Assembly: GCA_025677815.1 (NCBI GenBank)
Contig: JAIXMP010000010.1
Coordinates: 248,001-312,000, forward strand
DNA length: 64,000 nt
Source: Phascolomyces articulosus
Taxonomy: Eukaryota > Mucoromycota > Mucoromycetes > Mucorales > Lichtheimiaceae
Direction of reading: 5' to 3'
Position 1 is the stretch's first letter; each line of letters begins with the position of its first letter. Position numbers and translations under genes: made by a program. Below are positions 36,242 to 47,809 of the stretch, one piece after another. The notes beneath the pieces are model-generated. The model searched no databases. It had not been told where the DNA came from and saw only the letters and a program-made list of their open reading frames with translations.

Positions 36242-39200
36242 TTAAAATTCAATATTTGTAGGATGGTTGACTAAATTGTGAAGTAATGGTTTCCATCGTT
36301 CAAAAGATGTACTATCACGAATAAGGGCATTATTACTTAAATTGAGCGACTCCAGCCGATGACCTATGATAAATATGCAGGTTTTTTTTCGTAAGGCTCT
36401 TTTCATTCATTATGTCTCACCTTTAATCATTTACATCGTTTAAAGATATTTATATACCTGAATAATGTCGATATTCATGCAATGTAATATCTTGTAGGGT
36501 ATAATTATCAACATCACATGATTCCAAATCCAGTACATCAAGATGCGAACATTTTCTTAAAAGTTCCGGTAATAATGCCAATGTATCAGATCCTAAAGGA
36601 TTATAACTTAATGATGCCCTCCGAAGGTTCGGATGGTAGGCAAGTTTTGCTATTGTTTTACTTGTGATACGATTACTACTAAGATCCACTTCATGTAGGT
36701 CCTGAATATGTTTGAAAAGATCAGCAATGTCGTGATCATCTATAAATAAATATAAACAAAGCACGTTAGTCAAACAACTATTTTTTTAAAAAAAATACTT
36801 TCTTATAAACAATAACAACAACTTTACATAAAACATTGCCTGAAAGATCCACTTTAGTCACCGGTTTAATATGACTTAAAAGATCGCATATAACAGGAAT
36901 ATCACGCGATACAAGGCCTAACCACAGGATTAATAATGCATCAATTCGCCCAAATTTGTTTACATTTTTCTCACACAACAACTCTGACTCCCTCATTCTT
37001 TTTTTTTTGTCACTTACATGTATCCGCCAAAACAAGCGCATCCGTTTGCTCGTTTTCATGAAGAGCCAGCTCTACAGTATGGCGGGTTGATACTTTATTA
37101 CGAGAACAAGAATTCTGATATACTTCCAAAGGGGTTTTCTCTCGAAATCCTATTGTTATAATTTTATGATGGATTAGAATTGTTTTAGTCACCCCACTCA
37201 CATTTTTCGCAATGAACTGTTTGTCATTTTTAAATAAAAAAAAATACCATGGTAATAAGCATGAACAAGTTCAAAGTTTCCTTGGATTGCCACTACAACT
37301 AATTCTTGAGGTAATAAACATCCGGAAGCTTCTGTTTTTAATTCATAAATTTTCGGCTTTATATAATAAAAATAGATGAGAAATGGATGTGTAAAAAAAA
37401 AATCTTAACACCCTCCCCTCCAAAGTCTCAGATGCAAATAATAAAAAGAAATAATACCTCATAACCATAGGATTCCCAAACTTTTTGTGCCACTTGTTCC
37501 ATAAGCCAATCGATACATTTTGTATCATTGAATACTTGAATAAAAAGTATTTTTTCCTGGTGATTGATATTGACTGCAACACGGACTGTCTGTTTTGTTT
37601 CGGGGGGGGAGGAGGAAAAGAGTTTGGGGGGAAATGAAGAGTTTTTTTAAGCCATTCCAAATAAAGATCGAACTTTAACGTATAATAGTACCACGTGTAC
37701 CAAACTTACCAGAATAGGATCCTTCTTTTGTGTAATATCACCCTCTTTAATTCCCGCTGAAGCAGAAATATCCATTGATGCAATCGCTTCATTTAATTCT
37801 TCATCTTCATTGTAATAATCCAAATCCATCGTTTCATCCTAAGATAAATCAGAGTATTTAATAATATACAAGAGAATACATTTTATAATCCATCGAATAA
37901 CAAAAATAAATAATGCACTATTTACCTTTTCCTCATATTGTTTTAATACTTTCTTACAATCATCGTAGAGGCCTTCCCATTTTTCATATTCTGATTGTTG
38001 TTCAAAATAATAAAAAAGATCTGCCAATCGACAATAGACTCTTCCAGCATGTTCCAGTCGTTGTTGTTTATTATCAAAATGTAATTTGATATCAACAAGG
38101 ATTTCTTCATTAAGTGAATGAAGTTCTTCGATACTCTATATAATTTTTTTTGTAAAGTATCAATGAGTCTATCTTTATTTCCTCGTGGGTTATGCTTTTT
38201 CATATTCGTATATAATAGTTTTACATACTGATTGTCGGATTTTCCAAAGGATGTCTGCTTCAAGTTGTTTTAAACTGATAAGTAGACCAGCTAACTGTTC
38301 AGTAAATCCAGGATCTTTTTTGATTTCACTGATCCCATTTCTGGTGGATGCCAAAGCAGTATGTAGCATGTGTTGCTCAAATTCGGTTCGACCTACATCA
38401 TTGTTTTTTTTAAGTGAGTGCGTAACTCACAAACATTCATACTAATTTTATTCCTTCAATTGAAAAAAAAAAGGTTTTTTTTACCAAGTTCGAAATATAA
38501 CGCAGCTCGGCGATGAACAAGTCCAAGTGTAACAGCATCTGGAAGTTTTGAAATAGCAATTCGAAACGATTCTATACGACTGATGTTCTTTTGTAATTCA
38601 TGCTACAAACAAGGAAATATGAAAAAAATGAGATGACTATTTCGTATTTACCATATCTTCCCTTATCATTCATATCGTATGAAACCTTTCTTACCAAATC
38701 ATGGACAAGAGCTTCTGTGTCCACAAGATCTATCAATGCAAAATAAAAAAGTAATGTTATCTCCAATATATACATCTATTTTATCCAATGATGCTCTTCC
38801 TCCATCGTTATATTTCGTACCTTCCAATTCTTCTACAATTTTCCGGCATTCATCATAGAGACCTCTTTCCAAATGCGTCCTGGCTAATTATCATAAAGTA
38901 AATCAACCGTCGATTCTTGTAAATATTAGATCCAAAAGAAACCATTTCTCCTTACTCCCATTACAACCACAATGTACAGAAAGCAAGAGTAATAACATAC
39001 CAATTTCAAAACGACAAATGATTTCTTTATCCTTCCATTCGTATTGACGAATGATCTTAAGTTCCATCTTTTGTGCCTTTGAGAGTTTTTCTAAATCACC
39101 ATGGTTTCGGTGAGCATTCCCAATTTCCCATGCAGTTGTCTGCCGTTCTTCATGCTTATCGAGTTGAATAGCTGTTTTGTACGCCCTGGCAAAAAGCATC

Positions 39201-40108
39201 TGTGCCCTTTCCAACCCTCCGAATTCTTTGGCTCCAATAATTGCCATATTCAAATCTGACGATCGCTTCAAATCCTCCAAATATTCCGTATTTTCTAATA
39301 TAAATTATTTAAAAAACAATGACGAGGTTTAGAACAATCATTTTGTATTTTGTTAAAGTGTATATTTCCTGTTTTTTTTTCGTGCTTTTCATCCTACCAG
39401 GTAATTGATCCAAAACTCTTCGTTCCAAATCATAAAACCGTCGTGCATTGTCAAAATCATTATATCTCGCAATTTCTTCATTATGACTATATATAATATA
39501 TATATTTATGATATATCAGATATTCATTAACCAGTTCATTATTAATTAAAAAATAAAACGCAATTGTTTACCCTCGAATAAAATATAGTCCTGCAATTTC
39601 ATGATATGCTTCATGTAATATCGTCAAATCATTCACATCACTTAACAGAGTAACATATTCTTTACTTATATCAATGGCTTTATCAAATTGTTCCAATCTA
39701 CCCATTTCGATACTTTATTAAAAAAAATTGGTTCCTAAATGTAGCCCTTTCTCTTCTTATGTAAGGAAAAAAAAAGAATCCTCACCTTGTTAAAGCATCG
39801 ATCCAGTATTTTAAACATTCTAATAATAGCTCTGTATTCCTGAATGCGTCATGCAACAATATCTTATAAGCATATTTACAATATTTGGCAGCTTTAAAAG
39901 AATATTTTTGAGGATCTATTGTTTGATCGTGAATCGAATGCTCGAGATCTTGAAGAATTAGATCAGCCAACTTGACAGCCTTTTCCGCAGCTTCGGGTTC
40001 TCGTTCCCCTTCGCGTTTTAATTCTTCTAGCTCTTTTGTTGTTTGAATAATTTCATCCTTGTAAGGCGATTTATTGACTATTTCAATCTTGTATACTGTT
40101 TTTCCCAT
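36242..40108 (-). CDS. TONSL: Tonsoku/TONSL homologue (TPR, acidic, ubiquitin-like and LRR; no ankyrin repeats)
   Basis: Sixteen exons (minus): 40108-39786, 39712-39572, 39486-39398, 39294-39001, 38883-38821, 38729-38695, 38602-38485, 38392-38229, 38135-37926, 37838-37710, 37589-37458, 37356-37248, 37149-37018, 36917-36828, 36739-36458, 36363-36242; 810 aa, all in frame. Residues 1-479 are TPR-like helical hairpins, then an acidic linker (480-522). A ubiquitin-like domain follows (about 523-600), whose IDWLMEQVAQKVWESYGYEPKI block matches the TONSL UBL. The C-terminal LRRs (about 645-810) contain DLSGNVL, VDLSSNRI, SLSYNPLG and VLDLESC. In animals and plants TONSL/TSK rescues broken replication forks with MMS22L and reads new histones. 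Introns on either side of the acidic exon are only 87 and 120 nt, so no ankyrin block is hidden there. Confidence 0.82.
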
Positions 40109-41329
40109 GATGACATTGAAAGATCGTAAAGCTCATTCACAAATAATTTGAGTAAGCTCAAGTTGGAGGTTGAAAAAAAATAGTGGTTCTGGGTGTCTAC
40201 TTTATCCCTTTTTAGGCGTTTTATACGGAGTATGAAAAGCGCCTTTAGGATTTGGTTTGGTTGTCTCTCTGTAACGTAACGCCTTTCATTTATGGAAATG
40301 GTGATGTAAATTTATTGGCAGCCAACAGTGTATATTTGAAATAAAAAGCAATGCAGTAAAAAAAAACCTCATCATCATTTTGCATATAAAAGGCTTGATC
40401 TTCGAAATAAACCAAGTTAAAAAGGTGTGCACACTATATGTGTTTGCTGTCTGTTCTAATTCTTATCATAATGGTGAAAGCGAGAAGTATAATATAATTA
40501 ATAATGATAGGTTTGATCTACTCAATGTTTGTTTTTATAAGTTTCTGTGTTGTACGTAGAATAGATAGTTCAAAAAAAAGAGAGGCCTTTTGAAACATAA
40601 TTTATTGTAAATAAAGATAAAATCAAAGATAAAGCCTATTTCTATTGTTCTACGTACAGGTATTTTACAATATTATCAAGGATACGAATCTTATTTTTCG
40701 AATACTCTATATTTTTATTTTTAGGACACAGTTTCTAAATTCTCTGAATGCAATGATTAAGCACATGTAGAAGAGTGAGCATTTAGAAAGAGCATCATGC
40801 CCTCTTTTATAGTAGAGTCACGATAAAGAATCTTATCAAAAAAATCATTATTTTTGTATGAGATGAAATGGAATGTAATAAAAAATGGTACTGATAGGTA
40901 TATCTTTTTATTGTCCTGTTTAGTAATCAATGTTCTTCTTTTCTATTCTTCACAACCTTTCTTTTGTATTCCAGATTATTAATAATGAACAGCAAATCGA
41001 GAGTAATATAGTGTATCATTGGGTGTATCATGTTTAATCGATTATTTATGAATGAGTGGATCTACCATATATTAGTGTGGGTCACCTCACCCTATGATTT
41101 TTTTTTATTATAATGGACTCATTATATAATACACTAAACACCAAACCCAATGTATTTTCCTTTTAATAGCATGAGAAAGATCCTTTTTCTAAGATATTGA
41201 TTATATTTCCATTATATTCCGTTTTGTTCCTTATTACGTGTCTTTTATCTGTTTGCTACTATCATTTGGTATCCAATTAAAAAAAGAATAAAGCACACAA
41301 TCCTTTTCATTTTTAATGACCATTTTTGA

Positions 41330-42110
41330 CATTGTTTTCATGATTAGATAAGATATTTTTCTATTTCTATTTTTGTTAATTAATGATCTGCTATCATAAA
41401 AAAGTCTTTAATTTTAAATCATTATCTACATTTATGTATTATATATATCATCAAAGAATCCATCTTTTTCTCATTCTAATCATTCTAATTTTATTAATGG
41501 TTACTTTGTAACATCACGTCGATTAACACGATCTTGTTCAATGGCTTGTTTTTTTTAAAAAAAAAACATCCTCCCATCCTTCTACAATCATCCTGTTTTG
41601 GCTGGAAGATAAGATTCACTATTATGCATGATTTTTCTTTGAAAACAATTACGTTTGACAAGATGATATCATCACATTATCTCTTTATTAAATTGAATCC
41701 GATATCAATAATCATTTTCGTCATTGTTTTCATAATAATGATTTTCTACTTTTGTTAATGAGTAATCCATAATCATGACATTTCAAATACTTTTTAACTC
41801 AACAAAAACATTCACTTTAGATCTGTAATGATATATTGGCAGAAAGCCCATCTTTTTCTCTTTCTAATCATGTCAGTTTTATTATTGAATGTCTAGTAAG
41901 GTCATGTCAGCAAATTCAAGTAAGTTCAATGGCTTCTTTTTTTTTTAAAAAAAAAAAAAGTCCTCTCCGTCTTTGCCCGACATACATAAAGAACATGCTT
42001 ATTGTTCTTTAATTTCGTACATAGAAATGATATCATCCTATTATTAATCAATACATCAATCGTCCAGTATACTCTTTTAAAAAAAAGCAAGCCTCTCTTA
42101 TCTACTTTAT
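41330..42110. repeat. Diverged tandem duplication, about 390-bp unit
   Basis: Matching landmarks recur in the same order with a near-constant offset. ATTGTTTTCAT is at 41331 and 41723. CATCTTTTTCTC is at 41461 and 41849. TTCAATGGCTT, immediately followed by a T-run/A-run palindrome, is near 41538 and 41926 (T8A10 in the first, T10A13 in the second). Offsets are 388-392 bp. Intervening sequence is clearly diverged, so the duplication is old. Neither copy contains a believable coding region. Confidence 0.6.
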
Positions 42111-42459
42111 TGCCCATCCAATAAAAAAATATTCCGTTTAGATGTCACAACTATTTTGAAATTTCCGTTTTTAGAAGTTGTCATACGATCATCTTGTCAA
42201 AATATTACTTTATTATTTTTAAATAAATATATAACTATATCATCAAATATCATTATAATGAAAAGCATATATCAAAAAAGTCTAGGTTATTAGCTTTAAA
42301 ATAAGACTCATCTCGTCTTATATCGATCAAATAGATAAAGTTATAAAGGATTGAAAAATGGTTCATTGTTTCAATGTTGAAAAAGTATAAAAAGGGTTCA
42401 AAATAGCCCCCAAAAATTGTAAAAATTATCACCGTACCTTTTCTTTCTTTCTTCAATCA

Positions 42460-43380
42460 TTTATCATCCATCATTATTTCTTTTCGTCACAATCCATCAT
42501 GCAGCAAGGTCTTGCTCAATCCATCCATGGTTCTCCGGTTCCAATCCATCCGGTCAAACTCCCATGGTCCATCTGTCCCTTCATTCTCTTGGTAAACTTT
42601 TTATGATCATCCTTGTCTAGATGTTTCTGCTCTGATTCACCATTTTGTTAATCGTTTCATCCATCCATCCTTGCTGCGGCTGTCGTCACACTCATCTTTT
42701 TGGTCATATAACATTGTTTCCTGTTGTTTTCCTCCCAAACATGATGCGATATATTATGGTATGTTATTGAATTTCTTTTGACACCTTTTTTTTTTCGTGA
42801 TCGTATTATATTTATAATGTGTCTTCTACCTGTTGATAATACTTACAAATCTTTTTTTTTGTGTTATCCATCTTCTTTATTAGTCATCCAAGTTGTTGCT
42901 CTCTTGTATTAATCTCCTTCGATCATCCATACTATGCACTATGTTGTATGTTTCCATTGATCGTATGTACTATGGGATTATTTTACTACTACCATGTGTC
43001 AAGCCATCCTTCTTTGGTAATTCTTTGTTGTGTCACATGATCTTTGGTCTTTGGTTCTACTTTATGCTGCATCATGAACACCCGTTGATCAAGCCACCCT
43101 GAACAAACTTTTATCATGTATGCTGTATAGATTCATCGTCATGCTATATCGTCCATCTTTCATCATATATGTTGGTTTAATCCTTTGCCGTACCATGTCA
43201 TTCCTATTGGAATGTCTACCCTGTTGTCTATTTTTGGTCATGCTTTGACCCGGGATGTCTTTAAACTCGCCCTTTTTTTTTTTGCTTATTTCAAGATATG
43301 TATGACTTTCATTATCATGATGCTTAGTTGGGTATTGGAGAGGTGTATCATCAAGTTAATGTGCGAATATTGATATTTAT
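42460..43380 (+). other. T-rich segment with CATCC motifs; possible non-coding transcript or decayed gene
   Basis: Starts with a C/T-rich leader-like stretch and an ATG at 42499 with 31 open codons up to a GTAAAC donor-like site at about 42592, but no continuation in frame was found. Open frames of 69 and 62 codons (42893-43102, 43185-43373) are hydrophobic and share no frame-joining splice sites that I trust. CATCCATCC-type motifs recur. Could be a non-coding RNA gene or degraded membrane-protein gene; low confidence. Confidence 0.2.
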
Positions 43381-44299
43381 CTATGTATTCTAATGATTAA
43401 TTCTCTTCTTTTAGATCTTTTTCTTTTTGCACATTTCTTTTATGTTTTTTTTTAATTTGCTTTGGTAAGTTTATAGTTTTGTAAACCGTTAAAGATGAAG
43501 ATGTAGTATTTGAAGATCACTCAACTAATATAAACTCATTGATCCATTTATCAGCTTATATAGTTTACCCTCTTTCTCTCTCCCTCCTAAAGGAGTACTT
43601 TTTGACACGTAACTAGTTCTAGTTCATGTTGTCAGCCAGCGGATTGCTGGATTCAAAGTACGCATGGTCTTTTTTTTTTAATAAAAACGCCTGTATTTTT
43701 TCGCCTTTTGATTTTTTTCATTACACGAACATTTTACTTCATTTTTCTTAGATCATTTTCCTTAACTACCTTTGACCATTTTTACTTTGCCTGCGTTTGA
43801 TCGTATTTCTTACCTGAATTTTTTAAACATGACAGACTATGACTATAAAAAGAATAGTCGAAATAATAATGCTTAAAAATGGGCAAGTCAAGGTCTACAG
43901 CCTGTGATTATTTTGGTTTTTGCAACCGAAGCAGCTGGACTCGACTAAACAGCTCACAAACTTAACATTCACATAGGCACTTGATTTCGCAAAAGGAAAT
44001 GACGAAAAGCATACCAAGTCAAGGAAAACATGATTGTAGGTTTTTTATTCTGATACTATCAATTGCTTTTTTTAATATTATTATTATAATTAATACCAAT
44101 AATGCTCTACTCTTTTCTTTCTTATTAAAAAAGCTACGTTGTAATCAAAATCAAAATTCGAAGTTTGGTGTGTATGCAGAATACTAGCAAAATGCAAGTA
44201 ACCAAAGGGTGACAAAAAGATAGTTGGATGTAATAGAAGCACTGGCCGATATGATCATAAATAAGATAACATCTATTGAACATGAAATTATATCTTAAA

Positions 44300-44890
44300 A
44301 ATGGTAGCGTACGCATCCTCCTGCCCCTACTTCAATGTTATCAGCAAATAACTGCCTGTCATCAGAAGGTAGTTCTTCGTCAAGTACACCAATTCCTATT
44401 TGAAAATCACCCTGGCTTGCAGATGTAGTACTTCCATTAAAGAAAAAAAAAACTAGTCAATCTTGATATCAAGTGATCGCTAAAGGAGAAGATCAGAATA
44501 AAAGTCTAGAAAAGGATATTAACTAATATAACCTAGCCTTGTAAAATTGAACATTGTTGCTGACTTCACCCAGCCTGGTGTACAAGATATTTTCAAAGAG
44601 TCATTAAAAGAGAAGCTTTTTTCAAAAAAAAAAAAGAATATATCTGGTGGTGTCGAAACTTGGATTCTGAATTGTATCGTACCAAGTTGTTCAGAGATAT
44701 TGCAGATGCAGAACTTGAAAAAATGAATATTCTTTTCGCTCTTCGAACACCAGTCATCGAACCTGCTTATTTTAGACCATACAAGCATTGTATCCTTCGC
44801 ACGGTAGAGATTATCGTTGGAAATTGGATTAAAAAACGAAGCGGGGTTAAAGAGATTAATAGCATGATTTTGTATATATATCAATGAAAA
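44300..44890. pseudogene. Coding-like relics on both strands
   Basis: On the plus strand, a coding-like stretch (44540-44660, reading TQPGVQDIFKESLKEK) continues after a one-base frame change as MDSELYRTKLFRDIADAELEKMNI (44660-44887). That pattern suggests a frameshifted gene fragment. On the minus strand, 44300-44445 reads as an acidic C-terminal-like peptide ending at a stop. No family recognised; a decayed gene or transposon remnant is the best guess. Confidence 0.3.
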
Positions 44891-45370
44891 TGAAATCAAA
44901 AATTGGTTCAAAACAAATAACAGCACTGGATATATAAAGGCAGTGCCTAACAAAAAGTGCACTTTTACGACTATATAGGTTAGATTTAATGGATACCCAT
45001 CTTAATCCTATTCTCAGTATTCATGGTGAGTGAACAAGTGTGATATATGATGGAATTATTCCTATCCTAAATAAATGCACTTTTCTCCAATATAACGAAA
45101 AGGTAAGCATTGGATGGTATATTTTTTATAATTTTTATTTGCTGATACCTACATACTATATAAATTATTTATCAGCAAAATAATAAACAAACTGTTGTTA
45201 TACATATAATTGAAATTGAGAGGTCCTATACCTAGAAACGGCATGAAGGGATGGAGGAATAAGGATACATTAAATAAAATTTATCAATGGTAATGATGCT
45301 AGAATTTATCAATGGGTTTGGATATCAAAACATCATAAATGTACTACCGACACTGTAAACCTATATCAAA

Positions 45371-45664
45371 ATGACTCGAGAGCCCATGAATTTAGAAAGT
45401 CGTTGCGCTGATCCATCCCTACCCGGGATTTCCATGGTTCTTACAGTTATTGATATAGCGTATTTTGAAGCTCTTACACAAATGGATAACCTTCTCTACT
45501 TACGAAAAAGTTTGACCAGTATCAATCTTCCTGTGTCTCTGTCATCACTTCATATATTTTTTAACGTGGCGTGGTGCGGTTGTTTCTGATGTTATAAACA
45601 TGATAAATGATATAGAAACAACCTATAATGATTTGGATACTATTGATCTCAAACACTCTCAATG
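45371..45664 (+). pseudogene. Frameshifted coding-like fragment
   Basis: An ATG-initiated frame of 72 codons (45371-45589) with Leu-rich, amphipathic sequence (YFEALTQMDNLLYLRKSLTSINL) stops, while a second frame from about 45570 reads acidic GAVVSDVINMINDIETTYNDLDTIDLKHSQ to a TGA at 45664. The two halves look like one reading frame broken by an indel. No homologue recognised. Confidence 0.25.
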
Positions 45665-46344
45665 AACAATTTATCTATACATGTTATTGTTTTATGCAAT
45701 AGTGTACTGTTATAAGGACTCCCGGATTTCGCAAAAATTGGGAGTAGGCTTTACTCATATCATTAATATATTATACTAAATATGATAACATCTTCATACA
45801 ATGTTTACCTTCTGCTAACGGACAATGACTGTCGTTTGTATGGTTGTTACAATTTACATGTCTTAATTTTGATTTTATAATTGTTACTAATAATGTGATG
45901 CATTTCGTTCACAATATTATACTAACAAAAATTAGAATAAAGTTTCTGTTGGAGACTTAGAATACAACTATATATAACATTATGTTTTATAAATAATACT
46001 TAATAAGAGTTCCTGAACTTCATTCTAACTGTTTTTTTCTTGAAAAAAAAAACCACCATCCATTCTTTTCTTACCTAAAATGTTTATATGTTAAATATAT
46101 AGCCTAATACCCAAATAAATTGACAATAAAAGAGTGGTATTAGATAGAACCGCTACAGGGAAAGCAACGGGTTACGCCAGAGGCTTGATATCTCATCATA
46201 GTCAAGGGGAGATCTGTGACAACCCCAAGTCCATGCCATACGGTTGCTGTGATTAAAAAATCATTAAGTTACCAAAAACGAAAAAATGATTGCATCGCTT
46301 TTGTGCCTCTCTCTCAGTCTCTGTATCTTATATAAATCATAATC

Positions 46345-47224
46345 ATGGACGAACTCGGATTTGAAGCACGTCTTCGACATTTAGAATATATTTTAGCAGG
46401 TCAAAATAATGTACCACGTACTACAAAAACATCAGTATTAAAACGAATCGACGAATTAAAAAAAGAATTACACACGTTATATAAATCCAACAAACCGATC
46501 AAGGATTTTATGGAAAGATGTAATAGAAAAAGAATGACAAGAAAATAACCCACACCTATCCGTGTGTATATATAATGATAAAATAGACTATATTAATGAC
46601 AAGAATGGGTATAAATATATTATATTCAATAGATGACGCTCAAGTGAAATTACTCGACCCAGCAGATTCAACACTGGCTATGGAACGTGAATTATTAACG
46701 ACAGATACAAAACTTGAACTTGTATTAGCAGCCAGTGATGATCTCGAAAAGTTTGCTGCTCAAGTGCGACAAGTCAAGTCATTAGAACACGTTGTTAGTG
46801 GTTCAGAATATGATGGTAAATTAAAGAGATAACTCTACTTTGCGAAAGCTTAAAAAAAAGTTCAATAGACTGATTTTTTTTCTTCTGGTCATACAACCGA
46901 TATAGCATTAGAGACATTAGGACCTCAACTTACACCATTAGAAGCAAAACATGCTGAACAAGCAAAACAATTGGATGAAATAACAAAAAAGATATCATAC
47001 TCGATGGATAGTTATAATGGAATTGTAAGTTTTGGGATAAACAACGTCCTTGTGTTTGCAAGAGGGATAGAAAAGAACGAAAGAAAAAGATATTATTTAT
47101 TAATGCAAAGTTTGCTATTTATATTCAGGTCAATACATTATCCGAGATATTTATATCTTGGGATGATATTCTTTCTACTATGGAGACACATGTCACTGCC
47201 CTGGAACGTCAACAAGCAAAATAA
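46345..47224 (+). CDS. DCTN3: Dynactin subunit 3 (p24)
   Basis: Four exons, 46345-46519, 46633-46815, 46906-47024, 47129-47224; 190 aa. DCTN3/p24 is a small helical subunit of the dynactin shoulder, which links dynein to cargo. The protein is all-helical with heptad character. The C-terminal block IFISWDDILSTMETHVTALE corresponds to the FVQWDELLCQLE block of animal p24. Length equals the usual 186-190 aa. The assembled middle (YDALETLGPQLTPLEAKHAEQAKQLDEI) is only obtained with the acceptor at 46905, not the earlier in-frame read-through. The start is the first ATG after a C/T-rich leader. A small, poorly conserved family, so the call depends on the C-terminal block and size. Confidence 0.75.
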
Positions 47225-47809
47225 CACTTTATAAATTATCTTGCCTTTTGTTTTTTCAATATACCAATATATATTTTTATATGATCCTTATTTTTTTTCT
47301 CTTACGTTACTCTTACGCACTCTTTGGGTGCTATTGGATGATAAACAGGATGAAATTTGATTTGTTATAGTTTTAGAGATACAAAAGTATTGGCTGTGGA
47401 ATGTTTGAGTGAAGTACCAAAAAATCTATATTATTTATGCGCATCAATGTTTTTTTTTTGTTTAAATCATTATCCCGTGTTGCGAGATGAATCCATCAAT
47501 AAAATTAATAATTTCAGGACCCTATTTACAGCACGCATAAATGACACTATTCATCACAACAACAATAAACAAAATAATAATATGCTAAATTAGATGACGA
47601 TTTGGTTGTCTACTTGTCTAATATAATACTAAACTATATATAGAGTTCATTAGTCTTAACAAGAATGTAAATGAAAGTTCCAAATCAGGGATATATTAAA
47701 TAACAAACAATGAGACTGTTCAGTTTATACAGCTTTTTTTTTTCAGAAAACCAAAAGATAATTCACATTTTCTTTTACTCTTTTATCTACTCTACAAGTC
47801 ATAAAATCT
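47225..47809. other. Intergenic spacer
   Basis: 585 bp between dynactin p24 and the GT15 gene. A 78-codon frame at 47357-47593 is Cys/Phe/Asn-rich and without a recognisable domain; I do not believe it codes. Otherwise nothing seen. Confidence 0.45.

Larger units (their letters stand above)
40109..46344. other. 6.2-kb gene-poor region
   Basis: Very AT-rich. Contents I can point to are the TONSL promoter (just above 40108), a diverged 390-bp tandem duplication (41330-42110), a T-rich CATCC-repeated segment (42460-43380), coding-like relics (44300-44890, 45371-45664) and a GC-richer island at 46150-46255. No intact gene could be modelled. Confidence 0.55.

Noticed and set aside
36918..37059. 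Read-through model for the TONSL gene in this interval (frame reading SDKKKRMRESELLCEKN...)
   Set aside because: It would need a frame change inside the exon; a GTAAGT donor at 37017 and the acceptor at 36918-36919 give a phase-correct intron and a continuous TONSL-like sequence.
43600..43690. Possible tRNA (small hairpin and T-run)
   Set aside because: CCAGCGGATTGCTGG can pair and a T9 run follows, but there is no good A box, no matching acceptor stem, and the B-box resemblance is poor.
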